NCBI GenBank assembly: GCA_021783935.1
Contig: JAJXTK010000040.1
Coordinates: forward strand, 1-16,961
DNA: 16,961 nucleotides
Direction: 5' to 3'
Origin: Myxococcales bacterium
Lineage (GTDB): Bacteria > Myxococcota_A > Polyangia > Polyangiales > JADJMO01
This document shows, in pieces, positions 9,854 to 16,139 of this stretch. Made by a program: the position numbers and the translations under genes. Numbering within the stretch: the first letter of the stretch is position 1; each line of letters starts with the position of its first letter. The notes beneath the pieces were generated by a model that was given only the letters and a program-made list of their open reading frames with translations, did no database searches and was not told the DNA's origin.

Positions 9854-9895
9854 CCCTCCCCTGAGCGCCGCCGTGGCGGCGCGATTTGGGGAGGG
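9854..9895. repeat. Two-tier 42-base inverted repeat
   Basis: Outer arms CCCTCCCC (9854-9861) and GGGGAGGG (9888-9895) are perfect 8-bp complements. Inside them GCGCCGCC (9865-9872) and GGCGGCGC (9875-9882) form a second perfect 8-bp stem, with small unpaired TGA and GATTT between tiers. It lies in the gap between the transpeptidase stop and murJ start. It has no T-run, and I found no second copy in the window. It could be a 3' mRNA stabiliser, terminator or remnant of a small palindromic element. Confidence 0.6.
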
Positions 9896-10006
9896 CGCGT
9901 CGCGCGCAGCGGTCGCCCGCAGCGGCGCGCGCAGGCCGAAGGCCGAGCACGCCCGAGGACGACCGCGAGCACGACGCGGGGCGGGGCAGCCCTCTCTCGG
10001 CGTTCG

Positions 10007-11797
10007 TCACGGACGCGTGATCACGCGCGTGCCGGGGTTCGCGTCGGTGGCCCAGACCGCGTGCCAGCCCTCGGGGAGCTTCGGCTCGGTCCAGAAGAAC
10101 AGGCGCTTGGCGTCGAGGGGCGAGAGGTTCACGCAGCCGTGCGAGCGGACGTGGCCGTAGTCGCCGTGCCAGAAGGCGCCGTGCAGGGCGTAGGACGTGT
10201 GGAAGTACTGGATGTAGGGGACGTCCTCGATGCTGTAGAGCTCACCCGCGGTGTCGCCGTCCATCGTCGCGGCGACGTGCTTCTCGCGCACGCGGAAGCT
10301 CCCCTGCACCGTCGCGAACTTCCCCTTCTCGTTGGTGCCGTCGCGCCCCGTCGACACGAGCGTCGCGAACACCGGCTTGTCCCCCTCGTACGCGACGAGC
10401 CACTGCCCCTTGATCGAGACGTCGATCCACTTCTCGCCCGGCTTGAGATCGGCCGGCGGCGCGGACGCCTCGACCTTGGTCACGTCCGACGCACGAACCC
10501 AGCGCGCGTCGGCGGTCGGCAGCCACGTGATGCCCGCCTGCTTGACCTCGTGGAAGCCCGGCGCCGTCGCAGCGAGCAGCTTCACGGGCGTCTGGCGCTT
10601 GAGGCGGTCCTTGGCGGGCTTGAAAGACTTCTCGTCCTTCGATTCGAAGAGCGGCGCGTCCTTCAGCGTGAAGGCGATCGGCAGCTGCCAGTCGGCGTTG
10701 AGCTCGACCCCCTTGAACTCGGAGGCCTTGATCATGCTCACCGAGTCGGCAGGCGCGACCAGCCCCATGGTCGTGCGGTGCCAGGTGCGGCCAGCCCACG
10801 CGAAGGTGCGATCGATCGCGATCGCGAACCCCTTGGCCATGCGGCGCGCGACGATCCCTTCCCCCTCGACCGTGTCCTTGAGCGAGATCTCCCCTTTGCC
10901 GGCGTCGCGCTCCCACCACGCTCCGGCGTCGACGGCCTCGGTCGCTGCGTCGAGCTCGTCGGCAGAGCCCGCGTCGATCGCCTCGGCCTCGGGCTTGTAG
11001 GCGGCCGTGTCGCCCTCGCCGTAGGGGGAATCGTCGTCGGCCTTCGGCTTGGCCTTCTTCGGCTGAGGCTTCAGCCACGGCTCCTTCTCGAGCCACTGCT
11101 CGCGCGTCGGGACCTTGCGGTAGAGCGGGGCGCCGTTGCGCCAGTTGAACGCGTACTTGTACGGCAGCAGATCGTCGAAGTGCGGCGGCGCGGTGGCGAG
11201 GCGCACGGTCGGCGCCTCGAGGTTGAGCGACCCGCCGCCTCGATCGAGGCACACGTAGCCGCGCGGCTCTACGGCGACCCAACCTTCTTTGCAGGACGTC
11301 GTTCGGATCCGCTTCACCGGCTCGCCGCTGACGGCGCCGGCGATGGCGACCTTGCCGCCGGCGCGCAGATAGCCGAGGCGCGTCGATTCGAAGTCGGGCC
11401 TCTCGAAGACGAACGTCATGAAGTGCGCGGCGCCGAGCAGCGGCCCCTTGGGCTTGTCGTCGACGCCGGCCTCGTCGACGAAGGCGTCGGCCGGAATCGC
11501 GACGAGGTTGTTGCTCCCGCCGTCGCTGGGATCGACGAGGCCGTTGGCGATCGGGGGTGGCGTGAGGTTCGCGCCGCCCGCGCTGTGCGGCACCGCCGTG
11601 ATGCCGCCAGGCTGCGGCGGATCGCCGGCCTTGCCGCACGCCGCGAGCACGCCATAGAGGGCGCCTGCGGCGACGATGAGGCCGAGGGCGGGCGCGAAGA
11701 GCGAGGGGCGCCGCGGGGTGGTCTGCGCCGAGCGCGCCGCGCGCGTTGCCCGGTCGGGTGCGGCGGCGGCGGGGCGATTCCTCTTGGGTGTCGGCAC
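10007..11797 (-). CDS. SH3b/YkuD L,D-transpeptidase, predicted lipoprotein
   Basis: A 596-residue exported enzyme of the YkuD family, which forms 3-3 peptidoglycan cross-links or links proteins to the wall. The start is a GTG at 11797 with AGGAG just upstream (11801-11805, short 3-base spacing). A basic 32-residue head is followed by a hydrophobic stretch ending GVLAACGK; Cys54 in the LAAC lipobox is the likely lipid site. Residues about 120-190 look like an SH3b domain (LGYLRAGGKVAI, CKEGWVAVEPRGYVC). A Lys/Asp/Ala-rich linker lies near 240-305. The catalytic domain spans about 455-590: KWIDVSIKGQWLVAYEGDKP, VPYIQYFHTSYALHGAFWHG and SHGCVNLSPLDAKRLFFW, with nucleophile Cys555 and His553. The Asn after SHGCV resembles the actinobacterial form (SHGCLNLS) rather than the enterobacterial SHGC-x-R. 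The partner pentapeptide or protein substrate is unknown. Confidence 0.92.
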   Translation of the reverse strand: MPTPKRNRPAAAAPDRATRAARSAQTTPRRPSLFAPALGLIVAAGALYGVLAACGKAGDPPQPGGITAVPHSAGGANLTPPPIANGLVDPSDGGSNNLVAIPADAFVDEAGVDDKPKGPLLGAAHFMTFVFERPDFESTRLGYLRAGGKVAIAGAVSGEPVKRIRTTSCKEGWVAVEPRGYVCLDRGGGSLNLEAPTVRLATAPPHFDDLLPYKYAFNWRNGAPLYRKVPTREQWLEKEPWLKPQPKKAKPKADDDSPYGEGDTAAYKPEAEAIDAGSADELDAATEAVDAGAWWERDAGKGEISLKDTVEGEGIVARRMAKGFAIAIDRTFAWAGRTWHRTTMGLVAPADSVSMIKASEFKGVELNADWQLPIAFTLKDAPLFESKDEKSFKPAKDRLKRQTPVKLLAATAPGFHEVKQAGITWLPTADARWVRASDVTKVEASAPPADLKPGEKWIDVSIKGQWLVAYEGDKPVFATLVSTGRDGTNEKGKFATVQGSFRVREKHVAATMDGDTAGELYSIEDVPYIQYFHTSYALHGAFWHGDYGHVRSHGCVNLSPLDAKRLFFWTEPKLPEGWHAVWATDANPGTRVITRP

Positions 11798-11815
11798 GAG
11801 CTCCTCTCGCTCTCT

Positions 11816-11841
11816 CGAGGCGTCGCGCGCGGCGCGCCTCG
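11816..11841 (-). repeat. Inverted repeat in the transpeptidase leader
   Basis: CGAGGCG (11816-11822) and CGCCTCG (11835-11841) pair perfectly across a 12-base GC-rich loop. In the minus-strand transcript this hairpin would end about 10 bases upstream of the AGGAG ribosome binding site, so it could affect translation of the transpeptidase. Confidence 0.4.
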
Positions 11842-11867
11842 GCAGGCGCTTAGCTCGGGTTGCGAGG

Positions 11868-11890
11868 GGCGGGCCAGTTCTCGGCCCGCC
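11868..11890. repeat. Inverted repeat GGCGGGCC/GGCCCGCC
   Basis: Perfect 8-bp arms (11868-11875 and 11883-11890) flank a 7-base loop, AGTTCTC. It lies in the divergent gap about 70 bases upstream of the transpeptidase GTG. It may be a hairpin in the leader or a protein-binding palindrome. Confidence 0.4.
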
Positions 11891-11941
11891 GACGTCGCGT
11901 GCGCGCGGCCCGTTCTAGCCCCGCCGCTCGACCACGCAAGC

Positions 11942-11961
11942 GCCCCGGCTGCAGGCGGGGC
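11942..11961. repeat. 20-base palindrome GCCCCG...CGGGGC
   Basis: Perfect 6-bp outer arms (11942-11947, 11956-11961), one mismatched pair, then CT-GC-AG at the centre, giving 9 of 10 symmetric pairs. This contiguous symmetry is more like a dimeric DNA-binding site than an RNA hairpin. No regulator is known from the window. Confidence 0.35.
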
Positions 11962-11974
11962 CAGCGACGCAACC

Positions 11975-11990
11975 CCCTGCTACGGCAGGG
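11975..11990. repeat. Hairpin CCCTGC-TACG-GCAGGG
   Basis: Perfect 6-bp arms with a 4-base TACG loop, immediately followed by the locally AT-rich GAATTCA. It lies about 155 bases before the cyclase start. Function unknown. Confidence 0.35.
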
Positions 11991-12012
11991 AATTCACGCT
12001 GAGCCGGTCGGT

Positions 12013-12027
12013 CGGCGGCGACCGCCG
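12013..12027. repeat. Short inverted repeat CGGCGG-CGA-CCGCCG
   Basis: Perfect 6-bp arms with a 3-base loop, 119 bases before the cyclase start. At this base composition such a repeat may be chance. Confidence 0.25.
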
Positions 12028-12146
12028 TCGCGTGGCGTCGGGAGGGTGCCCGCGGCCACGCGAGAGCGGCCGTTCGGACACGGCGGCGGCTCGACCGTGG
12101 CGCCTTCCAGCTCGACCGCGCCGCGCGTGAGGGGCGACCATGCGGC

Positions 12147-14048
12147 ATGCCCGAGTCGGAGAGCGCGATCGTCGTCGAGCGGCGGATCGCCGCGCCCGCG
12201 CCGCTCGTCTGGGCGCTGGTCGCCGACACCAACCGGTTCGACCGAGCCTCGGGGCTCGTGGCGGGCAGCTACGCAATCGAGCCGGTGGCCGACGGGCGAG
12301 GCCGCACCTCGCGCGAGCTCGTGGCGCGCGCGCGGCAATCGGGCTTCGAGCTGCGGTGGATCGAGCCCCCCTACGAGTGGGTCGAAGGGGAGTTCGTGCG
12401 CGGCGAGCGGCGCTTTCTCCAAGGGCCGCTGCGCGCCGGCGGCCTCGAGGTGCAGCTCCGGCCCGACGGTCCGGCCGCGACGATCGTCCGCGCGCGTGCG
12501 TGGGTCGACGGTGGGGGCGTGCTCGGCGCCGTCGCGAAGACGATCGCGCGCTCGAAGTTCAAGGCCTCGCTCGGCGCCTACCTCGAGAGCGTGGATCGCC
12601 TCCTCGGCGCCAAGCCGATCGCCGTCGACGCCGCCGCCGAGCCGCCGTCGGTCGCCGCCGCGCGCGCGCTGGTCGCGAGCGAGGCGAGCGAGATCACGTC
12701 GGGACGTCGCGGCGCCATCGACGAGGCCACCTTCGAGCACCGCGCGCGCCGCTTCGCCAATCGCGACCTGCCCGAGGAGGTGCGGCGCAGGATCCTCGAG
12801 CACCTGCGGCATCGCCCGGACGAGGAGCTCGCCGCGATCCGCCCCTTCGAGCTCGCGCGCGCGTGGGGGCTCGATCGACGCGAGGTGCTGCGCGGCTTTC
12901 TGCACGCGGCGCGCGCGGGGCTCGTCGAGCTGCGCTGGCAGATCCTCTGCCCGACGTGCCGCGTCGGCACCGCGACGGCCGACGCGCTCGCGTTCGTCAA
13001 GCCCAAGGCCCACTGCGAGACGTGCGAGATCACCTACGACTGCGACTTCGGCGAGCACGTCGAGGCGATCTTCCGCGTGCACCCGGCGCTCCGGCGGGTC
13101 GAGGTCGGCACCTACTGCGCGAGCTCGCCCTGGTTCCGGCCGCACGTGTTCGCGCAGCTCGGCGGCGCGCCCGGCGAGGCGCGGGCGGTCGAGTGCCACC
13201 TGCCGGCCGGCGGGATGCTGGTGCGGACGCTGAAGGGGGGGCGCCGCGCCACGTTCGACGTGCCGCGCACGCCGCCTCGGCGCGTCGCGGTCCGCGTCGG
13301 CGCCTCGGGTGCCCCCGAGGTCGAGCTCGAGGGGGCGGCCGGCGCGAGGACGAACCTCGTGGTGCGCAACGACGGCGAGGCGCCGGCGGTCGTGCTCTTC
13401 GAGCGCACCGGCTGGCACGCCGACATCGTCCTCGGGAGCGTGATCGCGAGCCTGCCCGACTTCCTCGATCTGTTCGCCACCGAGGCGCCGGCGGCCGGGG
13501 TCGAGCTGCGCGTCTCTGCGCTGACGCTGCTCTTCTCGGATCTCACGGGCTCCACTGCCCTCTACGAGCGCATCGGCGACGCGCGCGCCTTTGCGGTCGT
13601 CGGCGAGCACTTCTCCGACATGACACGCGCGGTCGGCGCGCACGAGGGGGCGATCGTCAAGACGATGGGCGACGCCGTGATGGCCGACTTCGCCTCGCCG
13701 GCGCCCGCGCTGCGCGCCGCCCTGCAGATGATCCGCGAGTGCGTGCGGGCGCACGGCGAGCTCGGCCTGCGGGTGAAGATCGGCCTGCATGAAGGGGCGT
13801 GCCTCGCGGTGCGCGCCAACGAGCGGCTCGACTTCTTCGGCACCACCGTCAACATCGCGGCGCGCCTCCAGGCGCTGGCCCATGGCAGCGAGATCGTCGT
13901 CGAGCGGGAGCTGCTCGAGCACCCCGACGTGGCGCGGCTGGTGGCGGACGAGCGGCTCGAGGTCGTCTGCTTCGAGGCGTCGCTCAAGGGGATCGGCGAG
14001 GTGCAGCAGCTGGCGAGGCTGACGCTGCCGGCGCACAATGGGGCTTGA
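12147..14048 (+). CDS. SRPBCC-DUF5939-class III adenylyl cyclase fusion
   Basis: A 633-residue soluble protein predicted to make cAMP. Residues about 1-155 read as a SRPBCC (START-like) ligand-binding fold (VVERRIAAPAPLVWALVADTNRF ... LGAYLESVDRLL). Residues about 195-330 match the DUF5939 type, with a FELARAWGLDRREVLRGFLH helix pair and a zinc-ribbon-like CPTC (268, 271) and CETC (290, 293). A beta-rich region leads to the catalytic domain at about 455-625. Class III key residues are all present with the spacing of mycobacterial Rv1625c: metal-binding Asp465 and Asp509, adenine-selecting Lys505 and Asp562, and transition-state Asn569 and Arg573. It should therefore be an active adenylyl rather than guanylyl cyclase. 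The ATG at 12147 follows GAGGGG at about 10 bases. The gene stands alone on +, and no cAMP-binding protein is nearby. The SRPBCC call is from pattern only and is the less certain part. Confidence 0.9.
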   Translation: MPESESAIVVERRIAAPAPLVWALVADTNRFDRASGLVAGSYAIEPVADGRGRTSRELVARARQSGFELRWIEPPYEWVEGEFVRGERRFLQGPLRAGGLEVQLRPDGPAATIVRARAWVDGGGVLGAVAKTIARSKFKASLGAYLESVDRLLGAKPIAVDAAAEPPSVAAARALVASEASEITSGRRGAIDEATFEHRARRFANRDLPEEVRRRILEHLRHRPDEELAAIRPFELARAWGLDRREVLRGFLHAARAGLVELRWQILCPTCRVGTATADALAFVKPKAHCETCEITYDCDFGEHVEAIFRVHPALRRVEVGTYCASSPWFRPHVFAQLGGAPGEARAVECHLPAGGMLVRTLKGGRRATFDVPRTPPRRVAVRVGASGAPEVELEGAAGARTNLVVRNDGEAPAVVLFERTGWHADIVLGSVIASLPDFLDLFATEAPAAGVELRVSALTLLFSDLTGSTALYERIGDARAFAVVGEHFSDMTRAVGAHEGAIVKTMGDAVMADFASPAPALRAALQMIRECVRAHGELGLRVKIGLHEGACLAVRANERLDFFGTTVNIAARLQALAHGSEIVVERELLEHPDVARLVADERLEVVCFEASLKGIGEVQQLARLTLPAHNGA

Positions 14049-14068
14049 GACAGGCCCGCTTGCGTACC

Positions 14069-14096
14069 CGGCGCGCGAGGGCCGAAGGGCGCGCCG
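14069..14096 (+). terminator. Hairpin after the cyclase gene
   Basis: CGGCGCGC (14069-14076) and GCGCGCCG (14089-14096) pair perfectly over 8 bp with a 12-base loop, 20 bases after the cyclase stop. No T-run follows, so intrinsic termination is uncertain, but the position fits a 3' end structure. Confidence 0.35.
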
Positions 14097-14162
14097 CCGT
14101 CGTCGGCTGCCCGACCGAGCGTGCCGATGGCGCACGACGTCTCTCGGGACGCGCGCCACCGT

Positions 14163-14180
14163 GACAACGGCACCCGTGTC
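14163..14180. repeat. Small hairpin GACA-CGG / CCG-TGTC
   Basis: A 7-bp stem with one bulged A and a CAC loop, about 90 bases upstream of the outer-membrane protein start. It could belong to the cyclase 3' end or to the downstream leader; function unknown. Confidence 0.25.
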
Positions 14181-14270
14181 GATCGGTTCACGAGTCCTGC
14201 GAATTCCATGAGGACGAGGCAAATGGCGCGACAGCCCAACCGTGCACGCTTGTTGCAAAGTCGAACCGTG

Positions 14271-15380
14271 ATGCGCCCCCTCCGCTCCGCCACGCTCCTC
14301 GCGCTGTCGTTCACGAGCCTGGTCGCCGTCCCTCGCGCTGCGCACGGGAGCGACGAAGCGGCCGCGCCGGCCTCGGCCGAGGCGAGCTGCGACGGCTGGT
14401 TCTGCGGGGGGACGGACGCGGCCCCGGCGCCGGTCGACGGCGAAGATAAGGCCGGCCTCAAGGGCGAGGCGGGGACGGTCACGCTCCCCGGCGGCATCGA
14501 GATCCCGGGGCGAGTGCTGGAGCTGGTGCCGGGCGATCACGTGACGCTGCAGCTCGCCGACGGCAGCGATCGGTCGATCCCGTGGCTCGGCGTCCTGCAG
14601 ATCAAGCTCTCGGCGCGCATCGTGATCGGTGGCGGCGCCGTGAGCACGTCGCCCCCGGCGCCCACTGCGGCTCCCGCTACGCCGGCGCCCGTCCCCGCGG
14701 CTGCCCCGCCGCCGGTTCGCATCTACACCTCGCCTGCGCCGGTCATCGATCGGCCGCGGCCGCGTCGGGCGCGCCACGTGAAGCCGCCGTTCGAGCCCGC
14801 GATCACCCTCGGCGGCCGCTTTTCGCTCGTTTCGCCCACCGACTCGACGCGCTCGATCATCGGCGACGGCGGCGCAATCGAGGTGCAGCTCGGCTACCGC
14901 TTCTCGCCGTATTGGCGGGTGTACGGCGCGCTCGAGCGCGCGAACTTCGGCGCACCGACCAGCGGCTTCTACGCCGACAGCGCCACCAGCACCTTCGTCG
15001 GGGCCGGGCTCGAGGTGAACCTCGCTCCCTATGCGACCATCGGCTACCTCTTCGACGTCGCCTTCGGCTACCGCACGCTCGACGTGCCGTCGTCCTTCTC
15101 GGGGACCAACGGCATGGGGTCGGGCAACACGACCTACAGCGGCTTCGAGCCGCTGCGTCTGAGCACCGGCATCGCCTTCCCCGTCGCGCGCGGCCTGCGG
15201 ATGGATCTCCTGGTCTTCGCGGATCTCGGCGCCTTCTCCGGCGCGCAGGGGCAGAATTCGCTCTGCGCGACGAGCTCCTATGGCTACTCGACCGCGTGCG
15301 GCGGCTCGTCGTCCTCGTCGAGCACGAACCAGACGTACGAGACGCTCGGCGTGGCGCTCGGCGGGCACTTCGAGCTGTGA
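14271..15380 (+). CDS. Predicted outer-membrane beta-barrel protein with N-terminal beta domain
   Basis: A 369-residue secreted protein I do not recognise by name. The start at 14271 gives a standard signal peptide (MRPLRSATLLALSFTSLVAV, then PRAAHG) cut near residue 26; in-frame ATGs at 14208 and 14223 would add a long basic head and are less likely, though a GAGG lies before 14223. After a SCDGWFCGG segment (Cys40, Cys45) comes a small beta domain about 65-125 (GIEIPGRVLELVPGDHVTLQ, then an SIPWLGVLQIKL strand). An Ala/Pro-rich linker about 125-165 follows. The C-terminal 190 residues show alternating amphipathic strands (ITLGGRFSLVSP, IEVQLGYRFSPYWRVYGAL, FVGAGLEVNLAPYATIGYLF, LGVALGGHFEL), as in a small barrel of about 8 strands. 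A Ser-rich loop near 332-352 holds Cys332 and Cys343 and is probably extracellular. It ends one base from the convergent downstream gene, with no terminator between. Confidence 0.82.
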   Translation: MRPLRSATLLALSFTSLVAVPRAAHGSDEAAAPASAEASCDGWFCGGTDAAPAPVDGEDKAGLKGEAGTVTLPGGIEIPGRVLELVPGDHVTLQLADGSDRSIPWLGVLQIKLSARIVIGGGAVSTSPPAPTAAPATPAPVPAAAPPPVRIYTSPAPVIDRPRPRRARHVKPPFEPAITLGGRFSLVSPTDSTRSIIGDGGAIEVQLGYRFSPYWRVYGALERANFGAPTSGFYADSATSTFVGAGLEVNLAPYATIGYLFDVAFGYRTLDVPSSFSGTNGMGSGNTTYSGFEPLRLSTGIAFPVARGLRMDLLVFADLGAFSGAQGQNSLCATSSYGYSTACGGSSSSSSTNQTYETLGVALGGHFEL

Positions 15381-15381
15381 C

Positions 15382-16119
15382 TCAGCCGCCGCGCGCGATG
15401 CCGTGCTCGCGCAGCACCCGCTCGTAGTCGCGGCGCGCCTGCTCCGCGATCTCGGCGAGCTGCGCCTCCACGCGCTCGAGGCCGATCTCGTGCGCCACGC
15501 GGTCGTTGGTCTCGGCGATGCGCTCGTAGAGCGGCGTCTTGGGGCTGGGGTGATCGCGCACGAACGCGAGGACGTCGCGCGGATCGACGTAGCGCGCGTC
15601 CGCCTCGCGCCCGGCGTAGACCTCCGCGAGGGTGTCGAGGCGCACCCATTGGATGGTCGGATCGGGGGCGCGCCGGAAGAGCGGGATGAGCGCGAAGGGG
15701 TTGCGATCGGAGTAGGCGAGCCGCGGGTGGAGCGCCGCGAAGGCGAGCGCGGTGGGCCCGCCGCGACGCGCGTGCCCGAGCGCCGTGAGCCGGTCGACGA
15801 AGCGCACCCACGCCTCGGGCGCGACCTCGAGCGCCGGGAAGATCACCTGCGCGACCACCTGCTTCGGATCGTCGGCGACGAGGCGCAGGCGCTCGACGAG
15901 CGCGTCGGTGGAGCGCGAGTCGGCCCAGTGCACGTAGCGCGACGTCTCCCCTGCCGCGCGGCCACCTCTGGCGAAGGGGCAGAAGGCGTGCCGCTCGATG
16001 AGCTCGTGAAGGTACCGATCGTTGGCGCCAAGCGCGACGGCCTCGATCGCGCGCGCCGTCTCCTCGTCGATCGCCGGGAGCGGCGCGGCCGGCAGCTCTA
16101 TCGCTTCGCTCGCGGTCAT
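15382..16119 (-). CDS. DUF1415-like protein of unknown function
   Basis: A 245-residue soluble protein. Near residue 44 it has HAFCPFARGG (Cys47). Further on come RYVHWADSRSTDALVERLRL, a VVAQVIFPALEVAPEAWVRF strand-helix, AFAALHPRLAYSDRNPF and ALIPLFRRAPDPTIQWVRL; this order of CPFA, D-F/W-x-R-F, FHP and NPF-P-LLR elements resembles DUF1415 proteins, whose function is not established. The C-terminal 60 residues are charged and helical. The ATG at 16119 is chosen because the longer frame upstream only overlaps the GMC oxidoreductase in another frame. It lies 20 bases after the GMC stop on the same strand, so the two probably form an operon. The ribosome binding site is weak. Family match by eye is moderate. 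Confidence 0.75.
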   Translation of the reverse strand: MTASEAIELPAAPLPAIDEETARAIEAVALGANDRYLHELIERHAFCPFARGGRAAGETSRYVHWADSRSTDALVERLRLVADDPKQVVAQVIFPALEVAPEAWVRFVDRLTALGHARRGGPTALAFAALHPRLAYSDRNPFALIPLFRRAPDPTIQWVRLDTLAEVYAGREADARYVDPRDVLAFVRDHPSPKTPLYERIAETNDRVAHEIGLERVEAQLAEIAEQARRDYERVLREHGIARGG

Positions 16120-16139
16120 GCCCGAGCGTAGCGCGTCTC

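Larger units (their letters stand above)
11798..12146. other. 349-base divergent gap rich in inverted repeats
   Basis: This is the shared upstream region of the transpeptidase (-) and adenylyl cyclase (+). I see no gene and no convincing -35/-10 pair. It holds five separate inverted repeats, listed individually, spread from the transpeptidase leader to about 120 bases before the cyclase start. Confidence 0.6.

Noticed and set aside
9840..9900. GGTTCGAG on the minus strand, checked as a tRNA T-loop
   Set aside because: No matching T-stem, anticodon arm or acceptor stem can be drawn around it; the pairing present is the nested hairpin.
9813..10010. A 65-codon minus-strand open frame in the transpeptidase-murJ gap
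   Set aside because: It overlaps the two-tier hairpin, has Arg/Ser/Ala-rich composition, no ribosome binding site and no family pattern.
11994..15368. A 1124-codon open frame on the minus strand across the cyclase and barrel genes
   Set aside because: Its product is Arg/His/Asp/Gly-rich low-complexity sequence without motifs, lying opposite two genes with clear domains. Long antisense open frames are expected at this GC content.
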